A stretch of DNA of 64,000 nucleotides from contig JAGYIE010000001.1 in the NCBI GenBank assembly GCA_018402765.1, positions 930,001-994,000 of the forward strand. Reading direction: 5' to 3'. Below the pieces are notes generated by a model that did not search any database, was not told where the DNA came from, and saw only the letters and a program-made list of their open reading frames with translations. This document shows, one piece after another, positions 27,999 through 36,950 of the stretch. A program made the translations under genes and the position numbers. This DNA comes from Vicingaceae bacterium. GTDB taxonomy: Bacteria; Bacteroidota; Bacteroidia; Flavobacteriales_E; Vicingaceae. How positions within the stretch are numbered: position 1 is the first letter of the stretch; every line of letters begins with the position of its first letter.

Positions 27999-28951
27999 TA
28001 GAATCGATATTTTTCGGTTTCATAAAGTTGCACTGCTAAGCGGTATTCTTCGAGCAATTGCTCAAAAACAACTTTGACAGGCAAAATTGAGGAAATCAAA
28101 CTAGAAATCTGCCCTATTTCTAATTCTCCTTCAATTAAATCTCCCTCAAACATCCCTTTCATAGCCCTACCTTTCCCTAAGGCATCTTTTAACTTCTCTA
28201 CAGAAGCACCTTGAGCTTCTAAAGCTGCAATCTGTTTGTAAAAAGAATTCTTTAGCAATCGCACAGGAGCCAATTGTTTTAATCGCAATTCTGTATCTCC
28301 TTCCTTAGCATCTACAATCAATTGTTTAAAATTTGGATGCGACGATGCTTCCTCCGTTGCGGCAAACCGACTTCCCAATTGAACACCGTCTGCTCCTAAA
28401 GTCATGGCAGCCAAAATACCCTCACCAGTTGCAATACCACCGGCGGCGATAAGCGGAATATTCACCCTACTGGCTACATCTGGAATCAAACAAAAAGTTG
28501 TCGTTTCTTCGCGACCGTTGTGACCTCCGGCTTCAAACCCTTCTGCAACAACTGCATCAACTCCTGCTAGCTCTGCCTTTAAAGCAAACTTAACACTGGA
28601 TACCACATGAGCCACCAAAATTCCATGCGACTTCAATAAACTAGTATACGTATTTGGACTTCCTGCAGAGGTGAAAACAACTTTAACTCCACTCGAAATA
28701 ATCACATTAATTTGTTCTTCAGCATAAGGGGAAAAAATAGGCACATTTACACCAAAAGGTTGGCTAGTAGCCCTTTTTGCTTTAACAATATGCTCCTTTA
28801 ATACCTCGGGCTTCAGAGAACCTGCCCCTATTAAACCTAATCCACCTGAATTGGAAACTGCAGAGGCCAATCTCCATCCGCTATTCCAAACCATTCCACC
28901 TTGAATAATTGGATAAGCAATAGTGAATAGCTGCTGAATTTTGTTTTTCAT
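27998..28951 (-). CDS. Nitronate monooxygenase / FabK-type enoyl-ACP reductase family flavoprotein
   Basis: A 317-residue TIM-barrel FMN enzyme. The beginning IAYPIIQGGMVW and NSGGLGLIGAGS, the central EGFEAGGHNG and PLIAAGGIATGEGILAAMTLGADGVQLGSRF match the NPD/2-nitropropane dioxygenase family. This family includes true nitronate monooxygenases and FabK enoyl-ACP reductases. The HNG motif and the lack of clear FabK-only signatures do not settle which. It begins the three-gene unit with the two M16 subunits (1-base overlap), an association seen in other Bacteroidota but not explained. Confidence 0.85.
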   Translation of the reverse strand: MKNKIQQLFTIAYPIIQGGMVWNSGWRLASAVSNSGGLGLIGAGSLKPEVLKEHIVKAKRATSQPFGVNVPIFSPYAEEQINVIISSGVKVVFTSAGSPNTYTSLLKSHGILVAHVVSSVKFALKAELAGVDAVVAEGFEAGGHNGREETTTFCLIPDVASRVNIPLIAAGGIATGEGILAAMTLGADGVQLGSRFAATEEASSHPNFKQLIVDAKEGDTELRLKQLAPVRLLKNSFYKQIAALEAQGASVEKLKDALGKGRAMKGMFEGDLIEGELEIGQISSLISSILPVKVVFEQLLEEYRLAVQLYETEKYRF

Positions 28952-29024
28952 TCGTTAACGTATTAAAGTAGGCTAAATTAAACATTGACATTAAGTTAAG
29001 ATGCAACTTTTTAACAAAAATTAC

Positions 29025-29053
29025 TTGGGGTTAGAAGTTTTTTTTTACATTTG
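29025..29053 (+). promoter_or_regulatory. Promoter abutting the PorG-like gene (leaderless candidate)
   Basis: TTG at 29025-29027 and TACATTTG at 29046-29053 are 18 bases apart, matching the Bacteroidota -33/-7 consensus. The -7 element ends only 4 bases before the chosen ATG at 29058, so the mRNA would start at or near the start codon. Confidence 0.55.
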
Positions 29054-29057
29054 TTTC

Positions 29058-29966
29058 ATGAGGAAATTAATACTTTTCATAGCTATAACTCTATCAACTG
29101 TTTACGCAAAAGCTCAATATAATTTTGATTTTGGAGTTAATTTGGGGGCGTCCAGTTTTTTAGGTGAATTGGGAGGACCAAACAAATCACCTCAAAACAA
29201 CTTTTTGGATATGAATCTTGAGTCTACCCGATATGCCTTTGGGGGCTTTGCGCGGTATCGTTTTCATAAAAGTTTTGCAGCAAAAGCATCTATAAACTAC
29301 TTAAGAGTTTCAGGAGCGGATAGCTTAACCCAAGAGCCAACAAAAAGAGCTAGAAATTTAAGTTTTAGATCAGATATATTAGAAGCATCCGCAACCTTAG
29401 AATATTATTTTATTAAGGTTAACGATATGAATCGTACTGGACGTTATAGAAACGATTTTAGAGCTTATGTTTTTGGAGGTTTCTCAGCTTTTTATTTCAA
29501 ACCTGAAGCATTTTATCAAGGAAATTGGTATGATTTAAGAACCCTGAGAACCGAGGGCCAAGAGGAAGAATACGATCGGATTTCTTTTGCAATCCCCTTT
29601 GGAGCCGGTTTTTATTTTACGATTAAACGAAATATCCGTCTAGGCATGGAAATAGGATACCGAGCCTCTTTCACAGACTATATTGACGATGTAAGTGATG
29701 TGTATGCATCTCCAAAAGATCTGCCATTTGCACAATCCATTCTGTTGGCCAACAGAACACAAGAGAGACGAGCTATAGAAGGTGATGAAAAATTTCCCCA
29801 TTCGGGCTTTTACCAAGAAGGAGCAAAGAGGGGAAATCCGAATTCAAACGATGGGTATATGTTAGGCCAAGTGTCTATTTCATACGCGCTGAGAGGAAGA
29901 AGCAGTTTCTACAAAGCAAGGTACAATAGCGTAATCCACAAACGAAGAAAACGCACGAAGTTCTAA
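29058..29966 (+). CDS. PorG/DUF6089-like outer-membrane beta-barrel protein
   Basis: A 302-residue outer-membrane protein. The ATG at 29058 gives a signal peptide (MRKLILFIAITLSTVYAKAQ); the earlier in-frame ATG at 29001 would place promoter-like DNA inside the gene. The mature part begins NFDFGVNLGASSFLGELGG, typical of the DUF6089/PorG group. It has alternating beta-strand segments (FRAYVFGGFSAFYF, IPFGAGFYFTIKRNIRLGMEIGYR) and ends with SISYALRGR plus a basic tail. PorG is a T9SS component in characterised species, which fits the T9SS substrates in this window. Orthology rather than simple family membership is not certain. Confidence 0.78.
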   Translation: MRKLILFIAITLSTVYAKAQYNFDFGVNLGASSFLGELGGPNKSPQNNFLDMNLESTRYAFGGFARYRFHKSFAAKASINYLRVSGADSLTQEPTKRARNLSFRSDILEASATLEYYFIKVNDMNRTGRYRNDFRAYVFGGFSAFYFKPEAFYQGNWYDLRTLRTEGQEEEYDRISFAIPFGAGFYFTIKRNIRLGMEIGYRASFTDYIDDVSDVYASPKDLPFAQSILLANRTQERRAIEGDEKFPHSGFYQEGAKRGNPNSNDGYMLGQVSISYALRGRSSFYKARYNSVIHKRRKRTKF

Positions 29967-29991
29967 AGCGTAGAATTTCTAACATAAATAG

Positions 29992-30022
29992 AGCCTCTGG
30001 ATGCATTCAGAGGCTTTTTTTT
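29992..30022 (+). terminator. Intrinsic terminator after the PorG-like gene
   Basis: AGCCTCTG at 29992-29999 pairs with CAGAGGCT at 30008-30015 and is followed by a run of Ts (30015-30022). Confidence 0.88.
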
Positions 30023-30035
30023 CAGCGATACAATT

Positions 30036-30545
30036 AAAGCGCTTCTCGATACAATCAAAAAAGTACCCTGAGTGAACAAAGCGCTTCTCGATACAACCAA
30101 AAAAGTACCCTGAATGGACAAAGCGCTTCTCGATACACCGCCTATCAGCGCCACTCGAAGTCCTTTGGATTGATTTCTGATTGCAGATTGGTTCTGTTTT
30201 AAGTACCCTGAGTGGACAAAGCGCTTCTCGATACAATCAAAAAAGTACCCTGAGTGAACAAAGCGCTTCTCGATACAACCAAAAAAGTACCCTGAATGGA
30301 CAAAGCGCTTCTCGATACACCGCCTATCAGCGCCACTCGAAGTCCTTTGGATTGATTTCTGATTGCAGATTGGTTCTGTTTTAAGTACCCTGAGTGAACA
30401 AAGCGCTTCTCGATACACCGCCTATCAGCGCCACTCGAAGTCCTTTGGATTGATTTCTGATTGCAGATTGGTTCTGTTTTAAGTACCCTGAGTGAACAAA
30501 GCGCTTCTCGATACAACCAAAAAAGTACCCTGAGTGAACAAAGCG
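30036..30545. repeat. Modular tandem repeat array (42-bp and 98-bp units)
   Basis: This gene-free stretch is built of two module types that share their first about 36 bases (AAGTACCCTGAGTGAACAAA then GCGCTTCTCGATACA). A is 42 bp and ends CAAYCAAAA. B is 98 bp and adds a GCCTATCAGCGCCACTCGAA to TTGGTTCTGTTTT segment. Order: partial A 30036-30060, A 30061-30102, B 30103-30200, A 30201-30242, A 30243-30284, B 30285-30382, B 30383-30480, A 30481-30522, partial A from 30523. The block A-A-B is itself duplicated with a 182-bp period (shared variants CAATC, then CAACC, then GAATGG). Minus-strand open frames through the array merely reflect its repeats and are not called as genes. Confidence 0.93.
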
Positions 30546-30573
30546 AAGCTTTGTTTTTATCAAAGGGCACTTT
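30519..30573 (-). terminator. Terminator of the left polysaccharide transcription unit
   Basis: On the minus strand, AAAGTGCCCT (30573-30564) can pair with AGGGTACTTT (30531-30522), one G-U included, and is followed by a T run to 30519. Inside, AACAAAGC and GCTTTGTT (30537-30555 region) form a second hairpin with a 3-base loop. The distal arm lies in the last repeat copy of the array. Confidence 0.6.
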
Positions 30574-30596
30574 TTAAATCATACATCGGCTCAAAT

Positions 30597-31346
30597 CTAT
30601 CGTTTCACATATTGTATAACTTTTCTCAATGGCTTAAATAACAACGTATAGGACTTAGGAATCAATCCATTCAATTCCCATGCTTTTCGATCTTCTCTAT
30701 TGGCTCTTAACCGATTGGATAGGCTAGAATTACTCATCCCACCAACGCGCATACTCACAATTACTCGAGGCAAATACGATAGCTCAGCACGATACTTTTG
30801 AACCATTCGTAACATCAATTCATAATCCGCAGCAGAAACCAAGTCTAAACTGTATCCACCATACTTCTCATACCAATCCTTTTTAATAAAAAAAGTGGGA
30901 TGTGGAGGCATCCAACCCAAAATAAACGAATTCGTTTTAAAAATTCCAGACTTCCAATACCGAACAATTTTGTTGGTATCCTCTTGGTCGACGTAGTTTA
31001 AATCAGCATATAATGCATCAGACTTTTCATCTGTCATCTTCCTAACTACTTCTTCTAACACGTATTCATCAGCATACATATCATCAGAATTAAGGACACC
31101 AATAAGATCCCCTGTGGCCAAATTAATTCCCTTATTAATAGCATCATACATACCCTGATCCTTTTCTGAAACTACTTTAGCAATTTTATTCCCAAACGAA
31201 TGGATGATTTCAAGGGTGCCATCCATTGATTGGCCATCGATTAAAATATACTCTACATTTAAATAGGATTGATTTATGACTGATTTGATGCAGTCTTTTA
31301 TGGTCTTTTGGCTATTGTAGCAAACGGTGATGATAGAGATTTTCAT
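30597..31346 (-). CDS. Glycosyltransferase family 2
   Basis: A 249-residue GT-A fold transferase for surface polysaccharide synthesis. The N-terminus MKISIITVCYNSQKT, the DGQSMDGT segment and the DxD-type LNSDDMYADE (metal/nucleotide-sugar binding) are clear. The middle region with GWMPPHPTFF and the SAADYELMLRM segment resembles WcaA/WcaE-like enzymes. It is the last gene of the left unit, overlapping the acetyltransferase gene by 4 bases (ATGA). Donor and acceptor sugars cannot be read from sequence. Confidence 0.9.
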   Translation of the reverse strand: MKISIITVCYNSQKTIKDCIKSVINQSYLNVEYILIDGQSMDGTLEIIHSFGNKIAKVVSEKDQGMYDAINKGINLATGDLIGVLNSDDMYADEYVLEEVVRKMTDEKSDALYADLNYVDQEDTNKIVRYWKSGIFKTNSFILGWMPPHPTFFIKKDWYEKYGGYSLDLVSAADYELMLRMVQKYRAELSYLPRVIVSMRVGGMSNSSLSNRLRANREDRKAWELNGLIPKSYTLLFKPLRKVIQYVKR

Positions 31347-31897
31347 AAGTTAACTTCTACTCTTTTCTTAACAGGTTGAGCAGGATTTCCTTGATAAATA
31401 AAATATGCATCCAAATCAGTGGTTGCAACTGATTGTACAGCAAGAACAGCATGTGTTTTTGCTACTACTCCAGGGCAAACTGCTGCCTTAGCACCTATCC
31501 AAACTCCATCTTCGAGAACAATTGGATGGGTGATTAAATCAAAGGTTGATTTTTTATAATTATGATTACCACAAAGTAAAAATGCTCCTTGCGATAAACA
31601 GCAGTTTGAACCAATGGTTACCTGAGCTAGATTATCAATCCAAACATCTTCGCCAATCCACGTAAAGTCACCAATTAACAATCTCCAAGGATATTTAATG
31701 TTTACATTGGGCTTAATTACTACTCCCTTGCCTATTTTAGCGCCAAATAACCTTAAGAGTGAAACTTTAAGACTACTAATCGGAAGTAAATACGACTTAA
31801 ATAGAAGCACATTGGTGTAATACCAGATTGTTCTTATTAGAAAACCTCTACCTGTTGAAAAGCTATTATTTGTATAATTCTGAAGATCCGATTTCAT
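31343..31897 (-). CDS. WcaF-like hexapeptide-repeat acetyltransferase
   Basis: A 184-residue left-handed beta-helix acyltransferase that probably O-acetylates a sugar of the polysaccharide. Hexapeptide turns are visible (IGEDVWIDNLAQVTIGSNC, VLEDGVWIGAKAAVCPGVV), with the conserved histidine region CGNHNYKK and C-terminal YQGNPAQPVKKR. The arrangement matches the colanic-acid WcaF group. It overlaps its neighbours by 4 bases and 1 base, showing translational coupling within the operon. Confidence 0.88.
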   Translation of the reverse strand: MKSDLQNYTNNSFSTGRGFLIRTIWYYTNVLLFKSYLLPISSLKVSLLRLFGAKIGKGVVIKPNVNIKYPWRLLIGDFTWIGEDVWIDNLAQVTIGSNCCLSQGAFLLCGNHNYKKSTFDLITHPIVLEDGVWIGAKAAVCPGVVAKTHAVLAVQSVATTDLDAYFIYQGNPAQPVKKRVEVNL

Positions 31898-33030
31898 TAG
31901 CTAAATAATTTCCTATTCTGCTCTAAAACAGTTTCATTTACAATGTAAGTGTTGCTATATTCAAAAGCTGCATTCACCCTTCCTTGGTAAATGTACTGCT
32001 CTTCTTTTATCAATGCGATAATTTTATCGCAAAAAACACTTTGTTCTAAAGGCAAATCGAATCCTACATTGTCCTTATCCAAATTACGCCATGGTGTATT
32101 CTGACTAATAATCACTGGTAATGAGGCACAAAGTGATTCTGTTATAACGTGCCCATAATTTTCATGATTGGTTGGAAAAAGTAAATACTGATACTGCTGA
32201 AGAATATAAGTTAGATCTTTCGGGTGAATTAATCCTTTATAAGTGATAGTGGAACTTGAATTATCTATTAATGCCTTACAATCTTCCCAATATGACTCAT
32301 CTTCTATCGGTCCGTAAATATCGAGTAAGACCTTAGGCGATTTAATTGATTGAATTACCTCAATGGCAAACTTTAAATTTTTCTTAGAATTAATCCTAGA
32401 AAAGAAAATAAGTTTTAAGGTATTTCTTTTTAAAAGTTCTTCATTTACAACTCTTTTGGTGACCAAACTTGAGATATTTTGAGCAACAACAATATCTGAA
32501 AGTTTACCGTATACCAGTCTAACCTCCTGCTCTTCAAGCGTGGATGAAACATGCCAAGCAATTGAAGAAAACCAACCCAAGATTCTTGAAACAGAAATAA
32601 ATAATCGCTTCTTTAACGGTTTGATTTCTAAAGCAGCCTTACCCAGCATACCTCGAGGAGCTAAAATAATCTTAGAAATACCTAGTTTTTTAGCAATTCG
32701 TAAAGGAATTAGCGTAAAAAATATAGAAAACAAACTATTAAAATAAATGATATCAGGGTTGATTTCTTGAATCAAGTGCTTTGCTGTACTACTATGTTGT
32801 TGTTCTTGTTTTAAGTAAATGACTTTAACGCCATCTTGATTTACCCATTGGTTAAATTCAATCCCCTCAAGCAACTCTATTCCATCTAAGTCATAAGCAG
32901 ACGTAACGATGGATATGTCCAATTCTTCTTTGAATGCGTTAGCAATATTGAAAACAGATTTTATTGGCCCTCCTGCTTTAAATGCAGGATAATACCAGTC
33001 AATAAAGATTAGAAGCTTTTTTCTACTCAT
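31897..33030 (-). CDS. Glycosyltransferase family 4
   Basis: A 377-residue GT-B transferase. The N-terminal domain starts LLIFIDWYYPAFKAGGPIKS and includes LAPRGMLGKAALEIK with WHVSSTLEEQEV. The donor-binding C-terminal domain has FFSRINSKKNLKFAIE and the E-x7-E-like segment NHENYGHVITESL. A retaining mechanism is expected for this family. It overlaps asnB by 8 bases and the acetyltransferase by 1 base. Sugar specificity is unknown. Confidence 0.9.
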   Translation of the reverse strand: MSRKKLLIFIDWYYPAFKAGGPIKSVFNIANAFKEELDISIVTSAYDLDGIELLEGIEFNQWVNQDGVKVIYLKQEQQHSSTAKHLIQEINPDIIYFNSLFSIFFTLIPLRIAKKLGISKIILAPRGMLGKAALEIKPLKKRLFISVSRILGWFSSIAWHVSSTLEEQEVRLVYGKLSDIVVAQNISSLVTKRVVNEELLKRNTLKLIFFSRINSKKNLKFAIEVIQSIKSPKVLLDIYGPIEDESYWEDCKALIDNSSSTITYKGLIHPKDLTYILQQYQYLLFPTNHENYGHVITESLCASLPVIISQNTPWRNLDKDNVGFDLPLEQSVFCDKIIALIKEEQYIYQGRVNAAFEYSNTYIVNETVLEQNRKLFS

Positions 33031-34900
33031 TGATATTATTTTCTGTTAGCCAAATTTCCAACACAACTAAGGTCCACATTTTAGACCAATTTACTTTTTT
33101 ATCTCCTTTTAAAAATCTTAACCAATAGCGATCTAGTTCTTTTTCATTAATAAAAGATCTATTTTTAAGCTCATTTATTTTAGAATGACAAAAATCTTTT
33201 AAATCCCCTTTCATCCAATCAACCCATGGAAAAACGAATCCTTTTTTTGGTTGATCAAGCAAATCTTGTGGCAGCAAATCCCCTAAACTTTCTACGAGTA
33301 ATTGCTTCGGGCGTTTCGTGAGCTTCATTTCATCAGGCACATTCAGCATGTATTGAACTAGTTGGTGATCTAGAAATGGAACCCTAATTTCTAAGGCATG
33401 TGCCATTGACATTTGATCAGCATCTCTCAGTAGAACATTAGAAAGATAGGTTTGAAACTCTAACATCGACACTTTAGACTGAAATGGAAAGTCAAAAGCA
33501 GGAGCATCATAAGAAACAGTATGATTGGCTATCTTTTTTACATTATTTTCAATTAAGGGAACGTGCAGTATAGCCCGCAATTCGTCATCCATAAAAAGTT
33601 TTCGGCTAAGTGGGTATGCACTTTCAAGATCAAAATAATCTAGTTTCAGTAACTCATGCATTTTGTCAGAGGCAATACTCTTTTTGAATGAGTCATAGAC
33701 AGTCCCAACAACATTTCTAAGACCTTTGGGATAACTCAACATCCATTTATAACCGCCAATTTTATCCATTTGCCTAAAAATAGGATAACCAGAAAAAAGT
33801 TCATCACCTCCTAAACCAGACAATACTACACTAACACCCTGATCCTTGGTAGCCTTACTTACAACATAAGTATTTATTCCATCACCACTTGGGTGATCCA
33901 TTGCTCTTAATATTGAGGGAATGTCTTTTACCAAATCAGCAGCAGAAAGCTTAATTTCTGTATGATTTGTTTTAAATCTTTCTGCGATTTGTTTTGCAGC
34001 CTCTCCTTCAGAATACGCACTTTCTTCAAATGCGACAGTAAATGTATTTACTTTGGTTGTTGAAACCTCAGCCAAACCACCAACTACGGCAGCTGAATCA
34101 ATCCCTCCAGATAAAAATGCCCCGACTGAAACATCAGCGACTGTTCTTCTTTCTATGGCCTCAAAAAAGCGCTCTTTAATTTGATTTTGATACACTTCTT
34201 TTGACCGACCTTCCATCGTATAATCTTTAAAACTCCATAAAGTCCAATAATCGCGAATCGATATTCCATCTTCATTAAATTTTAAAATACATCCAGGCAT
34301 CAAACTGTAAACATTTTTTACAATGGTATTTGGTGCCAATACGGTTTGGTAGGCCAGATATTCTGATAAAATACTGGCATTTAACTTTCTATCAACCAAT
34401 TCTGAATTTAACAAAGACCGAATCTCCGAGGAAAACACCAGGTATTCTTGATTGTAATAATAATATAATGGCTTGATGCCGATTCGATCTCTAACCACCT
34501 CCAATTGGTTGGTATGTGTATCTAAAACAGCAAAAGCGAACATCCCGTTGAACTTAGAAAGGCTTTCAGTACCCCACTTTAAATAGGCTGCTAAAACAAC
34601 TTCTGTATCAGAATTTGTCACAAAGTTATAATCAGTCAACTGAGATTTTATTTCTTTGAAATTATAAACCTCTCCATTAAATACAAGCACATAACGTTTA
34701 TCAGCAGAATAAAATGGCTGATTTGATGCGGTATTTAAATCTATAATCGAAAGCCGTGTGTGCCCGAGGAAGCTCCTACCATCCATATATATTCCTTCAG
34801 CATCAGGGCCCCTATGCTGAATAGTTCGATTCATTTTTTCAATAGCTTTAGCTCCTCGAACATCTTCTTTAAAAAAAATCACTCCATTAATTCCACACAT
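33023..34900 (-). CDS. asnB: Glutamine-hydrolysing asparagine synthase family protein
   Basis: A 625-residue AsnB-type amidotransferase. The N-terminal Ntn domain starts MCGINGV (Cys2 nucleophile) with RTIQHRGPDAEG and FNGEVYNF. The synthase domain has the PP-loop SGGIDSAAV and GLGGDELFSGYP. In polysaccharide loci such enzymes often amidate uronic acids or other sugar carboxylates rather than make free asparagine; that role is inferred from context. It is embedded between two GT4 genes with 8-base overlap and a 3-base gap. Confidence 0.9.
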   Translation of the reverse strand: MCGINGVIFFKEDVRGAKAIEKMNRTIQHRGPDAEGIYMDGRSFLGHTRLSIIDLNTASNQPFYSADKRYVLVFNGEVYNFKEIKSQLTDYNFVTNSDTEVVLAAYLKWGTESLSKFNGMFAFAVLDTHTNQLEVVRDRIGIKPLYYYYNQEYLVFSSEIRSLLNSELVDRKLNASILSEYLAYQTVLAPNTIVKNVYSLMPGCILKFNEDGISIRDYWTLWSFKDYTMEGRSKEVYQNQIKERFFEAIERRTVADVSVGAFLSGGIDSAAVVGGLAEVSTTKVNTFTVAFEESAYSEGEAAKQIAERFKTNHTEIKLSAADLVKDIPSILRAMDHPSGDGINTYVVSKATKDQGVSVVLSGLGGDELFSGYPIFRQMDKIGGYKWMLSYPKGLRNVVGTVYDSFKKSIASDKMHELLKLDYFDLESAYPLSRKLFMDDELRAILHVPLIENNVKKIANHTVSYDAPAFDFPFQSKVSMLEFQTYLSNVLLRDADQMSMAHALEIRVPFLDHQLVQYMLNVPDEMKLTKRPKQLLVESLGDLLPQDLLDQPKKGFVFPWVDWMKGDLKDFCHSKINELKNRSFINEKELDRYWLRFLKGDKKVNWSKMWTLVVLEIWLTENNINE

Positions 34901-34903
34901 AAC

Positions 34904-36010
34904 TTAACCTTCCTCTATATATTTTTTTTGCCGCTCAACGAATGCTTCCATTCCAAATTTATCGAGCATTCTTTTCGATAAACTTTCATCAACAACTTGT
35001 TCACTGAATACCTGATCTAAAGCATTTGCAATCTCCTCTTCAGAAAGTGGGTTAATCAGCAGGCCTAATTCTCCATTCGCCAGTGCATCCTTACTTCCAT
35101 CTTTATTTCCTGCGATCACGCGCACTCCGCATGCAATAGCTTCTAAAAATACAATACCAAAACCTTCATTTACCGAAGGCATAATAAACACATCAGCTAA
35201 TTTGTAATGTGCTGTCAACTCTTCATCAGGTATAAAAGAGGTAAATATCAATTTATCAGCGACTTTATATTTTTTGGCAATTCCTAAAACTCGTTTCTTT
35301 TCAATTTCGTCATACTTTCCAGCAAGAAGGTAACAAACATTTTGAGTTTTTAGTAGTGACAATGCTTTCACTACCCGATCATACCCTTTGTAGGCCTCAG
35401 ATGAAGAAATTCTACATACCGTTAACACAACCTTAGTATCTTCCTGAATAGCATAGCGATCTTTTAAACTACTAAACTGCTGCTTCTTTGTCGAAAAATC
35501 AATGTATGGGTCTAATGTATTTGGAAATAAACGAAATTTATCTGGCGTTAATCCGTATTCTTCTATCATTCTATCACGTGTAAAAGAACTAACTGTCCAA
35601 ATCTGATTTACGTTGTCTAAAAATCTTTTTTTTATAAAACTTGACTGGTCCCAAACATCTATCCCATGACCTATAAGAATGATTCTGGTAGTGGGGCGAA
35701 ATGCCTGAATAACAAGTGCAAGTGATGCTAGATTTAAATGACCTACAAAAAGAACATCAGCCTTACTTAGTAGCATCTTAATCAATATATTAATCGCTGT
35801 AAGCACTCTAAATTTAAAGAATCCTGAAAAATTAGCATTATTGGAATAACGAACATCCAAATCCTCCAATTTATCGTATAGACTAAATAAGGTAACTTTC
35901 TCCGTATTTTTGTTTAATGCATAAATAAATGCCTGATTAAATCGTTCTATTCCCCCTTTTGTAGAAAAAGCAGATAGATACAGAAACGATATCTTTTTTG
36001 GGTCATGCAT
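34904..36010 (-). CDS. Glycosyltransferase family 4
   Basis: A 368-residue GT-B enzyme. N-terminal STKGGIERFNQAF is the glycine-rich acceptor-side loop; VGHGIDVWDQSSF and RLFPNTLDPYID follow. The C-terminal donor site includes SEAYKGYDRVVKAL and NEGFGIVFLEAIACGVRVI. It starts at 36010, next to the oppositely oriented FkbM gene (52-base divergent gap), and heads a five-gene run to 30597. A -7 element is present just upstream of its ATG. Confidence 0.9.
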   Translation of the reverse strand: MHDPKKISFLYLSAFSTKGGIERFNQAFIYALNKNTEKVTLFSLYDKLEDLDVRYSNNANFSGFFKFRVLTAINILIKMLLSKADVLFVGHLNLASLALVIQAFRPTTRIILIGHGIDVWDQSSFIKKRFLDNVNQIWTVSSFTRDRMIEEYGLTPDKFRLFPNTLDPYIDFSTKKQQFSSLKDRYAIQEDTKVVLTVCRISSSEAYKGYDRVVKALSLLKTQNVCYLLAGKYDEIEKKRVLGIAKKYKVADKLIFTSFIPDEELTAHYKLADVFIMPSVNEGFGIVFLEAIACGVRVIAGNKDGSKDALANGELGLLINPLSEEEIANALDQVFSEQVVDESLSKRMLDKFGMEAFVERQKKYIEEG

Positions 36011-36018
36011 TGTGCCTG

Positions 36019-36026
36019 CAAATATA
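36019..36026 (-). promoter_or_regulatory. -7 element just upstream of the GT4 gene at 36010
   Basis: CAAATATA on the plus strand reads TATATTTG (TAnnTTTG) on the minus strand, ending 8 bases before the ATG at 36010. No clear -33 TTG is present at the expected distance. It could restart transcription past the inverted FkbM gene with almost no leader. Confidence 0.35.
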
Positions 36027-36062
36027 TCGGTAATTAAGCTACTTTTAACCTAAATATCAATT

Positions 36063-36950
36063 ATGAGTTTAAAGCATACTATAAAACTAATCAATACCCA
36101 CCCGATTACCTCACAAGCTAAATTCAAAACCTACTTAAGGATAATCAAATGGCAATTAGCACAGGCGATATTGCACCGGCCAATAGTTATGCCTTTTGTA
36201 AATGATAGTGTCTTATTAGCCGAGAAAGGAATGACAGGAGCTACAGGAAATATTTACTGCGGCCTACATGAATTTAACGATATGGGATTCTTGCTCCATT
36301 TCTTGAATAAAGAAGATGTATTCTTTGATGTCGGAGCAAACATTGGATCGTATACTGTTTTATCATCTAAGGTGTGCGGAGCAAAATCCTTCTCTTTTGA
36401 GCCAGCTAAAATTACGTATGAAAGATTATCCAATAACATTTTCTTAAATAGAATCGAAAAATTAGTTACTTCATTTAATCTTGGAGTTAGCGCAAAATCT
36501 GAAACCCTAAATTTTTCAAAAGGTTTTGACACCATAAACCATGTTACTTCAGGCGAGATGGAGTACACTGAAAAAATTGAGACAATCTCTCTAAATGAAG
36601 TGTGTGAAACCAACTCGGTTGTTCCTTCTCTCATGAAAATTGATGTTGAGGGATTTGAACATCAAGTAATCGAAGGTAGCAGTGATTTCTTAAACAATAA
36701 AAAACTTCAGGCTATCATCATAGAGTTAAACGGAGCAGGAAACCGTTATGGTTTTGACGAAGAAAGCATCCATAATACCCTTACTAAGGCGGGATTTCAT
36801 GCATGCGCCTATAATCCTCTTCAAAGAAAAATATCTCCTCAGCCATTTAAAAATAGCATAGACAATACACTATATATAAAGGACATTGAAGCAGCACGAG
36901 TAAAAGTAAATAAGGCTAGAAGTTACACAATCAGTTCAACTGTTCTTTAA
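36063..36950 (+). CDS. FkbM-family methyltransferase
   Basis: A 295-residue class I SAM-dependent methyltransferase that probably O-methylates a sugar. Motifs: FFDVGANIGSYTVLSSK (SAM loop), FSFEPAKITYERL (acidic strand 2), and LMKIDVEGFEHQVIEGS, the FkbM hallmark. It is the only plus-strand gene in the long minus-strand cluster. It diverges from the GT4 gene at 36010, and its 3' end overlaps the convergent membrane protein gene by 20 bases (36931-36950). The orientation suggests separate insertion into the locus. Confidence 0.9.
   Translation: MSLKHTIKLINTHPITSQAKFKTYLRIIKWQLAQAILHRPIVMPFVNDSVLLAEKGMTGATGNIYCGLHEFNDMGFLLHFLNKEDVFFDVGANIGSYTVLSSKVCGAKSFSFEPAKITYERLSNNIFLNRIEKLVTSFNLGVSAKSETLNFSKGFDTINHVTSGEMEYTEKIETISLNEVCETNSVVPSLMKIDVEGFEHQVIEGSSDFLNNKKLQAIIIELNGAGNRYGFDEESIHNTLTKAGFHACAYNPLQRKISPQPFKNSIDNTLYIKDIEAARVKVNKARSYTISSTVL

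Noticed and set aside
30036-30545. Possible CRISPR array
   Set aside because: Units are contiguous and the would-be spacers are themselves repeated; there are no cas genes.
29963-30570. Several overlapping minus-strand open frames of 60-151 residues in the repeat array
   Set aside because: They repeat the same residues because the DNA repeats, run through both module types and have no start or ribosome-site support; they overlap a terminator.
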